DNA of 64,000 nucleotides, from assembly GCF_905221025.1 (NCBI RefSeq), contig NZ_CAJNBL010000024.1:1-64000 (forward strand), written 5' to 3'. The position numbers were made by a program, and so were the translations under genes. The notes under the pieces were generated by a model. It searched no databases. It was not told where the DNA came from and was given only the letters and a program-made list of their open reading frames with translations. Position 1 is the stretch's first letter. Every line of letters starts with the position of its first letter. Positions 8,711-17,700 of this stretch are shown one piece after another. This DNA is from Candidatus Nitrotoga fabula (GTDB lineage: Bacteria > Pseudomonadota > Gammaproteobacteria > Burkholderiales > Gallionellaceae).

Positions 8711-9683
8711 GTTGTGTTTGCTGAATAACTTTCCAGCGATAATCCAGAATGAGCATTAAACTTAAATATATGCTTCCCCATATCAGGAATAATATCCATG
8801 GCCATTCAGTAGAATGATTTAACCATCCAATTGCCGATGCACCTGCTGCAAGCATCAAGGAATATTCAAATAAAGCGACGTTACGGTGGCCCCATCCAAT
8901 AAGTACCAAACGCTGGTAGTAATGTTCGCGGTGTGCTTCAGAAATTTTTTTGCGGTTCAATGTGCGCTTCAGTAAAGTTACGCTTGCATCCATTATGAAT
9001 GGTGAAAATACAAGCAGAGGAAACCAGGCGGGCCATAATGCTAGTTGCCAGCCCCATAATCCCATTGCGGCAGTCAAGAAACCAAGAGGGATAGAACCTG
9101 CATCACCCATGAAAACCTGTGCCGGATGAAAATTGTAATACAGCAATCCCAGGCCAGCAGCGCCAATTGAAAAATTTAACATGGCCTGGTTATCCGCTCC
9201 ATGCATCAGGGCTGCCACCCCATACATGGTAAACCCAAAAAAGGCCATGCCTGCAGCCAGGCCATCTGATCCATCCATGAAATTGAACAGGTTGGTCATC
9301 CAGATTATGCAAAATATCATGAATAGCGATACTAAAATATTTTGCGTAAGCAAGCCGGAGCCGAATACCAGAATGGCAGCCGCAGTGATTTGTGCCAGCA
9401 AGCGTGATCGTACCCGTAGGCCACGCATATCGTCCAACAGGGAAACAATGAATAGTATGACCAAGGGTAATACTACCCACCAGGCTAAAGATTTGATCAT
9501 TAATCCCCATGCGGACAGAAGGCCGGCCATCAGTCCAATTCCGCCAATACGAGGAATGGGTTGTGCATGTAATGATCGCTCATTGGGGATATCCTGAATT
9601 TCTTTACCTACCTTACTAAATAAAATAATGGTAGTTACCAGCATGGTAATCAGCGCTGCAATCAGGGGGGAATAATGCGACAT
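8703..9683 (-). CDS. Undecaprenyl-phosphate sugar-1-phosphate transferase (WbpL/WecA-like, glycosyltransferase family 4)
   Basis: A 326-residue integral membrane protein with about ten helices. Family motifs are visible: SLLDDMRGLRVRSR with the paired Asp, NLFNFMDGSDGLAAG, VFMGDAGSIPLGF, and HREHYYQRLV near the C-terminus. Such enzymes move a sugar-1-phosphate from a UDP-sugar onto undecaprenyl phosphate and so start O-unit synthesis on the cytoplasmic face. The substrate here is probably the product of the adjacent dehydratase and epimerase. The N-terminal stretch IPNERSLHAQPIPRIGG is also typical. Its 3' end overlaps the dehydratase start. Confidence 0.85.
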   Translation of the reverse strand: MSHYSPLIAALITMLVTTIILFSKVGKEIQDIPNERSLHAQPIPRIGGIGLMAGLLSAWGLMIKSLAWWVVLPLVILFIVSLLDDMRGLRVRSRLLAQITAAAILVFGSGLLTQNILVSLFMIFCIIWMTNLFNFMDGSDGLAAGMAFFGFTMYGVAALMHGADNQAMLNFSIGAAGLGLLYYNFHPAQVFMGDAGSIPLGFLTAAMGLWGWQLALWPAWFPLLVFSPFIMDASVTLLKRTLNRKKISEAHREHYYQRLVLIGWGHRNVALFEYSLMLAAGASAIGWLNHSTEWPWILFLIWGSIYLSLMLILDYRWKVIQQTQRG

Positions 9684-9753
9684 AAGGACTTTTACTTTAT
9701 AACAACATTGATCATTTCCGCCTATTCTGTTCGATGCGGAATGCCTGCTAGGA

Positions 9754-10746
9754 TTATTTAATGGATTTATTGCTGCATTGGGATGCGCAGGTTTTTTTAC
9801 CTAAGTGTTGGTATGATGCCGCAGTTGTGCGTAACCCCTGATACAAAGTATAAGGAGGCGTCCAGTCTAAATCACGCTGGATTTTACCACTATCGATTCG
9901 CAAAGATCCGCATAACCGACCAATAATATCTGATTTTCCAGATAACTTCCCCAGTGCGCGCAACCAGCTGGTTGGGAACGGAAATAAATTTGCCGGACAT
10001 CCCATTCCATTGCCTAGTTGGCGTAACAGATTTGTAGTGGAGATGTCTGCATCATCGCATACCAGGTATGTTTTGCCTGCAGCGGCGCTATGGGTTGAGC
10101 AGGTGATTAGGGCGTCTACCAGGTTTTCAACATAAATCAGGCTACGAAGATTATTTATGGAAGCGAATGGTAAAGGAATGCGTTTGGTGATTACGGTCAG
10201 AATCCGTGCAAGATTACCTTTCATATCTGGACCATAAATTAAAGGGGGACGTACAATAACGATTTCCATGCCGGTTTTTTGAGCAATGCGATGCAATTCC
10301 TGTTCAGCTTGCCACTTTGAGAGACTGTAAGGATCTTGTGGGTTGGGTTTATCCGATTCTGTAAAGGTTTGCGTTGGTTCAGTTTGTTCACCATTTACTT
10401 TGATGGAGCTGACGTAAACAAACCGTCTGGCTCCAGATTGGGCAGCCTGTTCGGCTAAATTTGATGTGCCATGCAGGTTAATCTTGAGGAATTTTTCCAA
10501 AGAATCGCCGGTATCGCCATGCATTATATGTACTCTAGCTGCTAGATGGACTACTACATCTACATTGCGCAGTGCATCGACCCAGTTTGTATTATTGTCA
10601 ATTTCACCGATGACTATTGTGTTCGTGTCTTTGATTAATGAATTCTGGGACCGTACCGCTGCAGTTATATGGTGTCCTCGGTGAGTCAACTCAGTACAGA
10701 GTGCCTTACCAACAAAACCGTTAGCCCCGGAGATAAGAAAATTCAT
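9754..10746 (-). CDS. NAD-dependent epimerase/dehydratase (WbpV-like sugar-nucleotide reductase/epimerase)
   Basis: A 330-residue extended short-chain dehydrogenase. The nucleotide-binding motif is GANGFVG near the N-terminus. The catalytic set is S in VYVSSIKVNGE and the Y-x-x-x-K in DPYSLSKWQAE. The later motif VRPPLIYGPDMKGN is common in WbpV/Gne-like enzymes that finish 6-deoxy-HexNAc synthesis after a WbpM-type dehydratase. Its place just upstream of WbpL- and WbpM-like genes supports that role. The exact sugar cannot be read from sequence. Confidence 0.75.
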   Translation of the reverse strand: MNFLISGANGFVGKALCTELTHRGHHITAAVRSQNSLIKDTNTIVIGEIDNNTNWVDALRNVDVVVHLAARVHIMHGDTGDSLEKFLKINLHGTSNLAEQAAQSGARRFVYVSSIKVNGEQTEPTQTFTESDKPNPQDPYSLSKWQAEQELHRIAQKTGMEIVIVRPPLIYGPDMKGNLARILTVITKRIPLPFASINNLRSLIYVENLVDALITCSTHSAAAGKTYLVCDDADISTTNLLRQLGNGMGCPANLFPFPTSWLRALGKLSGKSDIIGRLCGSLRIDSGKIQRDLDWTPPYTLYQGLRTTAASYQHLGKKTCASQCSNKSIK

Positions 10747-10816
10747 TTGTTTAAATGCAGGGAGTTGATATTAAATTGCGTACAATTCGATTCAATGTTA
10801 ATGAACCCATGTCTAA

Positions 10817-11605
10817 TTACTTATCTTTTTTAAGGCTTAACCAGAAGATTTTTATAAATACGGGTGAAGAAAAAAATCGCATCATGCTTGTAAGGTGCCA
10901 TTTCAAATACCTGAAGTTGTGACGGCTACTCCTGTGGGCAAAATGTATCACTCTTGCTTTTGGGCACAGGGCGATTTTATAACCTTTCAATTTTAGTCTG
11001 GCACATAAATCTACGTCTTCATAATATAGAAAATACTGCTCGTTGAATCCTCCGGATAGTTTGTATATGCTGCGTGGGAATAGCATAAACATTCCACCTA
11101 CCCAATCGGGGAAAACTTGGTCAATATTGATCGGGTAATCATTGCCTTTGCAACCACCGACTGCCTTGCATAATATTTTTAATGGGGTAGGAAACCGGCG
11201 TGCACTATCCTCTATTTCACCGTTCGGGCCTAATACAAGCGGAGCGGCAAGAGCAATTGAAGAATTTTTCAGGCATTCTAGTAAAGTGCTAAAAGGATTG
11301 CCGTTCAATCGGATGTCGGGATTCATGACACAAAAAAAATGTCCGGATGAATTGGCAAACGCCTGGTTATGATTGGTTGCGAATCCAAGAGGATGTGGGT
11401 TCCGGATTATTTTTACAGGGAACGAAAAACTTTCGGTTATGAATGGCACATGTTCATTCAAGTTTAGAGTTAAAATAATTTCGATAAAAGATTTGCCACA
11501 ATATTGATGAATATCTTGTAATAAATGCTTAATTAAATGAATTTGTGCATGGCTGACAACAGAAATAGAAATCTCCGGCGCTGTTTCTTCGGTTGTATGT
11601 TTCAT
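10817..11605 (-). CDS. Family-2 glycosyltransferase (rhamnosyltransferase-like)
   Basis: A 262-residue GT-A fold transferase. It opens with ISVVSHAQIHLIKHLLQDI, has the metal-binding region in CVMNPDIRLN, and the acceptor-side motifs WVGGMFMLFPRSIYKLSGGF and FLYYEDVDLCARLKLKG. These are characteristic of GT2 enzymes of the RfbF/WbbL type, often adding rhamnose or a hexose to an O-unit. Because rfbBAC lies nearby, a rhamnosyl donor is plausible but not shown. The gene is AT-rich compared with housekeeping genes in the window, as is usual for exchanged O-antigen genes. Confidence 0.7.
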   Translation of the reverse strand: MKHTTEETAPEISISVVSHAQIHLIKHLLQDIHQYCGKSFIEIILTLNLNEHVPFITESFSFPVKIIRNPHPLGFATNHNQAFANSSGHFFCVMNPDIRLNGNPFSTLLECLKNSSIALAAPLVLGPNGEIEDSARRFPTPLKILCKAVGGCKGNDYPINIDQVFPDWVGGMFMLFPRSIYKLSGGFNEQYFLYYEDVDLCARLKLKGYKIALCPKARVIHFAHRSSRHNFRYLKWHLTSMMRFFSSPVFIKIFWLSLKKDK

Positions 11606-11761
11606 TAAAGATAAAGAATTCTGGATGCCTGATCACTTGGATATGGTTTAAGATTTTTCACTATAAATCTGATGGCTATTTTTAATCAGTAAGATCAGAA
11701 TATTTTTCTTGATGCAGGGGAAGGTAAGTCTGCAAAGGAAAAATATCAGTATGTGCAAGAG

Positions 11762-12691
11762 TCAAATTCGATTAATCAGGATCATTAATCGCAATAACAG
11801 ATTGTCCAGCCATTTTTGTCGCCAGATATCTTTGGATAAGATCAGCTGTAAGCGGTTCCATGTTGATGATTTTGCTGCAATGAATTTGTTGAGGATATGC
11901 AACTGGGATACCGGGATACGTTTATTAAAAACCCTGGAAAAAACACAGGCATGAAACCATAATAATCCTGTCCCGTTGTGCATGAATCTATGAATTTTTC
12001 TTTTTAATTCGTCAAACATATCCATGGCAACGCCAATGGTGTTGTTTTCATGCTGCCGATATTTGATACCGGCATGATCATCAAAAATAATCTCTCCGAA
12101 ACAAGAAAGAACTAAATAACACCACCAGTCATGCATCAATACCCTGTTTGGTAGATCTTGGCTAAGTAGTTCCACGGCTTTACGGTTAAGCACAATCGTA
12201 CAGCCTGTGGCGATGTTTTCTACGAGTGCATTTCCAAACCCTATTTTTCTAGGAGTGTGGGTAAATCCAATATGGTTTAATTGTTCATCTACAATTTCCA
12301 GCCTGGAGCAAAACAATGCAGGACGGTTATCAGGGATGGTCAATAATGCTGTAACTGCGTGCTCAATTTTATTTGGGTGCCAGACATCATCTTGGTCGCA
12401 AAAAGCGATGTACTCTGTATCAGTTGATGCGGCATGATTAAGCAATTCAAAAAAACTCAGCGCAGGTCCTAAATTTTCATGTCCTTTTAATATTTCAATA
12501 TGTCCGTTCAGATGCTCTTTTTCCAATATTCCTCTTGTGTCATCCAGTGATCCGTCATCCCTAGCCAGGATTTTAATATTTGGATAGGTTTGTACATATA
12601 ATGAGTCCAGTTGTTGCTGTAGGAATTTACTTCCATTATATGTAGAAAGCAGAACGGTAACTTGCTTTGATTTAGACAGATCTAGCGTCAT
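11762..12691 (-). CDS. Family-2 glycosyltransferase
   Basis: A 309-residue GT-A fold transferase. Motifs visible are VTVLLSTYNGSKFLQQQLDS near the N-terminus, ARDDGSLDDT, and AFCDQDDVWHPNKIEHA, which carries the metal-binding D-x-D-like residues. GT2 proteins with this CDQDDVW motif are common in O-antigen and rhamnan clusters. The C-terminal 80 or so residues are basic and helical and may touch the membrane. It lies between the flippase gene and the other GT2 gene on the same strand, with AT-rich gaps of about 150-260 bases. The acceptor and donor are unknown. Confidence 0.7.
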   Translation of the reverse strand: MTLDLSKSKQVTVLLSTYNGSKFLQQQLDSLYVQTYPNIKILARDDGSLDDTRGILEKEHLNGHIEILKGHENLGPALSFFELLNHAASTDTEYIAFCDQDDVWHPNKIEHAVTALLTIPDNRPALFCSRLEIVDEQLNHIGFTHTPRKIGFGNALVENIATGCTIVLNRKAVELLSQDLPNRVLMHDWWCYLVLSCFGEIIFDDHAGIKYRQHENNTIGVAMDMFDELKRKIHRFMHNGTGLLWFHACVFSRVFNKRIPVSQLHILNKFIAAKSSTWNRLQLILSKDIWRQKWLDNLLLRLMILINRI

Positions 12692-12948
12692 TGCTTTGAA
12701 TTATCTCCATCATGCCCATGCGTTACTTCCATAGATTTTTTCACGTATAGATGTATAAATAGCGTCTGGTTGATGCTTGTTTTCATGTAATACAACATAG
12801 AGATGTGACAGTGAAATTTCGGGTCAGGATACTGATTTTATTAGCTTCTGAAAACACTGCAATATATCAGGGATATTTAGAGTTTAGCAATCTTGATAAA
12901 GGGCCAAACGAATATTGCAGCCATGCCTCTTTTCATTTCTCTTATTGA

Positions 12949-14451
12949 TCAAACTTCTTTTTTACCAGGAAAAAAATTGTGTTGGATGGTAAGCCTCAGG
13001 TGAGGGGAGAACAAAATAATTATTAGAAATGCTGATAAAACCAGTCCGCCCCCTATGAATAATTGCAAGTGAGGAGCATATCCCCACTCATGAATTTTGC
13101 TTCCTGTAATGCCAACCATTGTTATTGAGATAAGAAGCGGCATTCCAACATCCCATAATAACCATTTTAAACCCAGGCCTTTTAATAAAATTTTATGAGT
13201 AAGCCATGTGCCAATTAATAAGTACAGACTGCCTGAGATCGCCCAGGATGCGGCTCCTCCAATTACACCGAACTGTATTGCCAAGAATACGGTCATAGGT
13301 ATCATGATGGATACCAGTATGATATTGATCATCAGTGGCAAACGCGATATTCCATAAGCCAACTGCAACGCATAGGGAAACTGCATCGCTCCATTCAGAG
13401 CGGTGCCTATCAGGTAAAGTGGCACCAGTATGGTCATGCTGGACGCAATGGCCGCATTTCCTGTCCATAATGCAATTATTTCTTCAGCAAATATAGCTGC
13501 AGCCGTTGCGATCGGGAAAAGTGCTGCTAGAAATAAACGGGTTCCCAACCGATATAATTCAATCAGTTTCGGGGTATTTTCTGTAACCACAAGAGTGGAT
13601 AGACGGGGGTAAATTACATTGAAAGTAGGTGTCAGTAGCACGTATAGGCCATTGGCAACCACTCCGGCGAGAGCATAACGGCCAAAATCTTCCAGGTCCA
13701 GTATTCTGCTTAGGAGAAGCTTGTCCAGTTGCATCAGAATGATTCCGGAAACGGCAACCCCACTCATGCCAGCAGAAAATCTCCATATTTGTTTCAATTG
13801 GTTCATGTCGAACCGCAATTTCTGCGACCGCCCTATGACTCGCCATGCTGCCCATTGCAAAAGGATTGCATGCACCAGTCCTACTGCTGCCTGCCAGATA
13901 AAGAAAGCCTGGATAGTTGGCGTTATAAAGGCAAGTACCATCACAGAGCCTAGGCCTGCGAGAGTTACCATTGCGATGTTGATTAGGCTTGATATGGCTA
14001 AACGTTGTGCCCCCATAATGGCACCTTGGTACAAGGCGGTTGGCCATCTGCATGCAATGACCAGGCCCATCAGTATTACGGCATGTTTAATGTCTGTTTG
14101 TGACAGGTGTTTAGACTGCAGCCAGTGTTCTGTTATAAGTGAAGCTAAAGACAGAATAAGCAAGAAAATGATTCCGGCCATAGTCCAGTAAACAGCTGCA
14201 AGAGTATGCAGCAATTTTCCTGCTTCGGGTAAATTCCCAATTGCAGAATGCCGTGCAACTTCACGATTGATCGTGGGAGCCAGCCCCAAATCAAGAAGGG
14301 AAAGCAATGCCTGTGTTGAGGCGAAGAGGCCAATTAGGCCATAGGCCTCTATCCCGAGGTATTTCAGGTAAAAAGGGATGGCTGCCAGGCTAATAATTCC
14401 AGACCAGACGGAATTGGTTAACCCGGCTAGTAAATTTCCACTCAGTTTCAT
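12949..14451 (-). CDS. O-unit flippase (Wzx-like, MOP superfamily)
   Basis: A 500-residue polytopic protein with about 12-14 predicted helices, starting MKLSGNLLAGLTNSVWSG. This is the usual opening of polysaccharide-export MOP transporters, which flip undecaprenyl-linked O-units across the inner membrane. It is the most upstream gene of the minus-strand polysaccharide set and is followed by two glycosyltransferases. No Wzy polymerase or Wzz regulator is seen next to it, so chain assembly needs partners elsewhere or the glycan is a single repeat. Confidence 0.75.
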   Translation of the reverse strand: MKLSGNLLAGLTNSVWSGIISLAAIPFYLKYLGIEAYGLIGLFASTQALLSLLDLGLAPTINREVARHSAIGNLPEAGKLLHTLAAVYWTMAGIIFLLILSLASLITEHWLQSKHLSQTDIKHAVILMGLVIACRWPTALYQGAIMGAQRLAISSLINIAMVTLAGLGSVMVLAFITPTIQAFFIWQAAVGLVHAILLQWAAWRVIGRSQKLRFDMNQLKQIWRFSAGMSGVAVSGIILMQLDKLLLSRILDLEDFGRYALAGVVANGLYVLLTPTFNVIYPRLSTLVVTENTPKLIELYRLGTRLFLAALFPIATAAAIFAEEIIALWTGNAAIASSMTILVPLYLIGTALNGAMQFPYALQLAYGISRLPLMINIILVSIMIPMTVFLAIQFGVIGGAASWAISGSLYLLIGTWLTHKILLKGLGLKWLLWDVGMPLLISITMVGITGSKIHEWGYAPHLQLFIGGGLVLSAFLIIILFSPHLRLTIQHNFFPGKKEV

Positions 14452-14672
14452 GCTGGCAGCCCTAAATGATCACCGAGATGGTTATTTTTGATGTGCGGTG
14501 TAGTGCTGATCGGGAAGCTGTGTTGCGCCGCAATATTTGTATTCGGTTCAATGGGTAAACACCGGATGGGTCATGGGGTTAAATTTGAGAATACTGAGCA
14601 GACAGTGAGAGTTACTGATATGAATAAATGGTAGTTTTTGTTTAAATAATAGCCGTTATTTATTTCGCGGTT

Positions 14673-15610
14673 TCAAATTTGAAGTGCAACGACTGACTTG
14701 AAGAATACCTGACTGGGAGTTAAAAATCCAAGTCGTTTTCTGGGTCGGTTGTTCAATCGCTCCATGGCGATGTCGATCTCCTGTTGTGTGATGGTGGAGA
14801 AGTCCCGGTATTTGGGGAAGTAATGCCGGATCAGTCCATTGGTGTTCTCATTGGCGCCACGCTCCCATGACGCATAGGGATGGGCGAAGTAAAATCTGCC
14901 TTGAGTTTTATTGACGACCTGGTTGGTGTCCGGCGAATTCCCGCCCATTGTTAGAAGTGATTGTGTGGAGGCGTGCGCGGTGTGGTTTGAGTAGTTTTGT
15001 CATGGCGTCAGTCACAGCCTGTGCGGTTTTACGTTCGACTTTGTGTATCAGGGCGGAGCCGGTTTTGCGCTCAACCAGACTGACAATGACTTGCCGATGG
15101 TTTTTACCGATGATGATATTGGCTTCCCAGTCACCAATCCGGCTGCATGTTTCGACAAAGGCCGGATGCTGCTTAATGAACTGTCGATTGGGAATAATGC
15201 CGCTCCGGTCATTCTTTCCGTAGCGCTTTTTAAGCTGTTTCTGGCAGCGCAATTGTTTCCATAGCAGCCTTCCAGCGCTTGTTAGCGTAGATACGCTGAT
15301 ATATGGTTCCCGGACTGATGTCAGCATAATTGCTGATCTGCTCCGGGCTTCATTGTTGCAACAGCTTGTTTTGAGCGAATTGCCAAGTGGCATCGTCTAT
15401 CATCCAGGCATGCATGGCGCGACGTTCCTCTGCCATAAGCTGTGTCTGCCTGGGTCGATAGCCACGCTGCCCCCGGTTACGGGCTAACTCACTACTGATG
15501 GTGGATCTGACTCGATCCAGCACGTCAGCAATCCCGCGAGGCTTATGTCCTGCTTTCTTCAAGGCATAAATCTGATATCGTTTTTCTTGGGTAAGGTGTG
15601 CGTAGTTCAT
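14673..15610 (-). pseudogene. IS30-family transposase, multiply inactivated
   Basis: Three overlapping frames together read as an IS30 transposase. The N-terminal HTH part starts at 15610 (MNYAHLTQEKRYQIYALKKAG). The catalytic part contains RIGDWEANIIIGKNHR, and the C-terminal part has FAHPYASWERGANENTNGLI. A TGA at 15350-15352 stands where the family has Trp before S-P-E-Q-I. Two frameshifts lie near 15.26 kb and 14.93 kb. Two catalytic Asp residues are Asn: WEAD became WEAN (15118-15120) and SDNG became SNNG (14950-14952). The catalytic Glu in ANENTNG remains. This copy cannot make a working enzyme. Confidence 0.85.
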
Positions 15611-15700
15611 CTTTGCAATTTCGACTGGCTGGTCAAAAAGGCATGGATGCTATCGCATCCCACTCACCTGACCAGCATTACTCAAAATTGCACTTCATCC
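14673..15700 (-). mobile_element. Degenerate IS30-family insertion sequence
   Basis: A remnant of about 1.03 kb. Its transposase gene is broken. Near its two ends the 10-bp sequence TGAAGTGCAA occurs in opposite orientation (14680-14689 and, as TTGCACTTCA, 15688-15697), consistent with terminal inverted repeats. The precise outer ends and any target duplication could not be fixed. It lies between the minus-strand flippase gene and the plus-strand manC gene, dividing the polysaccharide region. Confidence 0.75.
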
Positions 15701-16204
15701 CGGAATTCGTCTTTGTTTTATGATTAGACAGGACTTCAATTGAATGGTATTGGATGCAATGGAGCGCTACGCTTTTCTTTACGAACCTGGCATTGTCCTG
15801 AAGTATACAAATCTTCAAGTGCAGCTTGCAAACTTGGATTACAAGTTTGCAATTGTATTGCAGAATTAAGTGCCGTCAATTGCCTGTAATTACTGGTTTG
15901 TTTTTATATGTAATCACAAAAAATCAATATGTTATATGAATTCTTAAGAGGCGATCTGCCTTGTAGATTTACTTTTAATCAGGCATGGGTCATTATGTAA
16001 AAAGTGTAGATTCCCATTCATGGCCAAGAGCCACATGGATGATGTTTTTACAATGGCAGAAATTGTTAAAAGCAACGACCTGGTATATAAATGGCGCAGG
16101 ACATAAGACCACCAGTTCTCGGTAGGTCAGTAGCGCTTGTGTTGCAGATTATAATTCAGCAATGTGTTCGAGAAAAATATGTCGTTTTATTGTTGGATAT
16201 CACT
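15701..16204 (+). other. Gene-free region upstream of manC
   Basis: About 500 AT-rich bases between the IS30 remnant and manC. It contains inverted-repeat-like segments around 15829-15860 built on TTGCAAACTTG/CAAGTTTGCAA. An in-frame extension of manC reaches back to 16091, but its 38 residues do not fit the family. It presumably holds the promoter for manC, but no clear -35/-10 pair could be fixed. Confidence 0.4.
15824..15853. repeat. Inverted repeat TTGCAAACTTG / CAAGTTTGCAA
   Basis: Perfect 11-base arms, GCTTGCAAACTTG-region and ACAAGTTTGCAA-region, with a short spacer, upstream of manC. No T-run follows. It may be an operator or a chance palindrome in AT-rich DNA; function is not known. 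Confidence 0.35.
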
Positions 16205-17620
16205 ATGCTTTATCCAGTCATATTATCAGGAGGGTCAGGCACTCGATTGTGGCCTTTATCCCGTGCGGCCTTGCCCAAGCAGTTTCTGCCCCTGATTTCA
16301 GAATATACCTTATTTCAGGAAACATTATTACGTCTCAAAGGTTGTGCTGACGTAGCTGCACCTTTTGTAATCTGCAATAACGAGCACCGATTTCTGGTCG
16401 CGGAACAATTGCGTGCTGTTAACGTTAATCCGCTATTACAGGTGCTTGAGCCATCAGGTCGCAATACAGCGCCTGCTGCTGCTATTGCAGCATTTGCTGC
16501 ACAGGAGCAGGATGACCAAGCGACTTTACTGGTGTTGCCCGCAGATCATTTAATTCAAAATGTTTCAGCGTTTCACGCTGCAATTCAATCGGCTTCTGTT
16601 TTGGCGCAGCAAAAATGGCTGGTGACTTTTGGCATTGCTCCAAGAGACCCGGCTACAGGATTTGGGTATATCAAGCTTGGAGATAGGTTGGGATTGGACG
16701 GGAACAGATTTGAAGTGGCAAGTTTTGTAGAAAAGCCGGATATGGAGATGGCCAAGAGGTTTGTAGAATCAGGAAATTACTTCTGGAACAGTGGCATGTT
16801 TGTATTCAGAGCATCTAATTACCTGAAAGAGTTGCATTGTTATCGCCCTGATATATATAGCGCAGTAAAGCATGCCTGGAAAAACAGCAAGCATGATATG
16901 GATTTTTGCCGCCTGAGCGAACAGGATTTCGTCGCTTGTCCATCTGAATCTATTGATTATGCTGTTATGGAGCATACCAGGGCCGCAGCAGTGGTTACGG
17001 TGGATATTGGCTGGAATGATATTGGTTCATGGTCATCGCTGCATCAAATATTGGACCAGGATAGAAAAGGTAATGTTCTGCGGGGTGATGTTTATGCAGC
17101 AGAAACTGCAAATTCCTATGTTCGTGCCGAAAGTCGGATGGTGGCAACGATTGGTGTGCATGATCTGATTATTGTGGAAACTGCGGATGCCGTATTGGTG
17201 ATGAATAAGGGTTTTGCGCAGGATGTAAAACATACCGTGGAATACCTTAAACAAGCAGAGCGTACCGAACATTTGGAGCATCGTAGAGTTTATCGTCCCT
17301 GGGGTTATTATGAAGGCATTGATATGGGGGAACGATTCCAGGCTAAGCGTATTATGGTGAAACCTGGGGCAAAATTGTCTTTGCAAAAGCATCAGTACCG
17401 CGCCGAACATTGGGTAGTGGTATCAGGCTATGCTAAAGTCACGCGTGGGGATGAAATTTTGTTGCTGCAGGAGGACCAATCAACTTATATTCCCCTGGGC
17501 ATGAAGCATCGTTTGGAAAATATCGGCGCAGGATCACTTTATCTGATTGAAATTCAGTCAGGTTCATATCTGGGGGAAGATGATATCGTGCGATTTGACG
17601 ATGATTACAAACGCGATTGA
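16205..17620 (+). CDS. manC: Mannose-1-phosphate guanylyltransferase / mannose-6-phosphate isomerase
   Basis: A 471-residue bifunctional enzyme that makes GDP-mannose for surface glycans. The nucleotidyltransferase domain starts with GGSGTRLWPLSR and carries FVEKPDMEMA and an ESIDYAVMEH motif. The C-terminal cupin domain (from about residue 355) has the type II phosphomannose isomerase signature (RPWGYYEGIDMGERF ... LQKHQYRAEHW). The start at 16205 (MLYPVILSGGSG) gives the usual family length. No phosphomannomutase gene (manB) is visible nearby. Confidence 0.92.
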   Translation: MLYPVILSGGSGTRLWPLSRAALPKQFLPLISEYTLFQETLLRLKGCADVAAPFVICNNEHRFLVAEQLRAVNVNPLLQVLEPSGRNTAPAAAIAAFAAQEQDDQATLLVLPADHLIQNVSAFHAAIQSASVLAQQKWLVTFGIAPRDPATGFGYIKLGDRLGLDGNRFEVASFVEKPDMEMAKRFVESGNYFWNSGMFVFRASNYLKELHCYRPDIYSAVKHAWKNSKHDMDFCRLSEQDFVACPSESIDYAVMEHTRAAAVVTVDIGWNDIGSWSSLHQILDQDRKGNVLRGDVYAAETANSYVRAESRMVATIGVHDLIIVETADAVLVMNKGFAQDVKHTVEYLKQAERTEHLEHRRVYRPWGYYEGIDMGERFQAKRIMVKPGAKLSLQKHQYRAEHWVVVSGYAKVTRGDEILLLQEDQSTYIPLGMKHRLENIGAGSLYLIEIQSGSYLGEDDIVRFDDDYKRD

Positions 17621-17700
17621 TTTCGTGAGATGTCCTCTGCCTTTTCATTATTAAATAGTTTGTCAAATCTCTTATTGTTGGCTTCCTTGATTTCAGTCGC

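Noticed and set aside
16091..16204. Upstream extension of manC to 16091
   Set aside because: The extra 38 residues do not resemble the family, whose members begin right at the MLYPVILSGG segment; the start at 16205 gives normal length.
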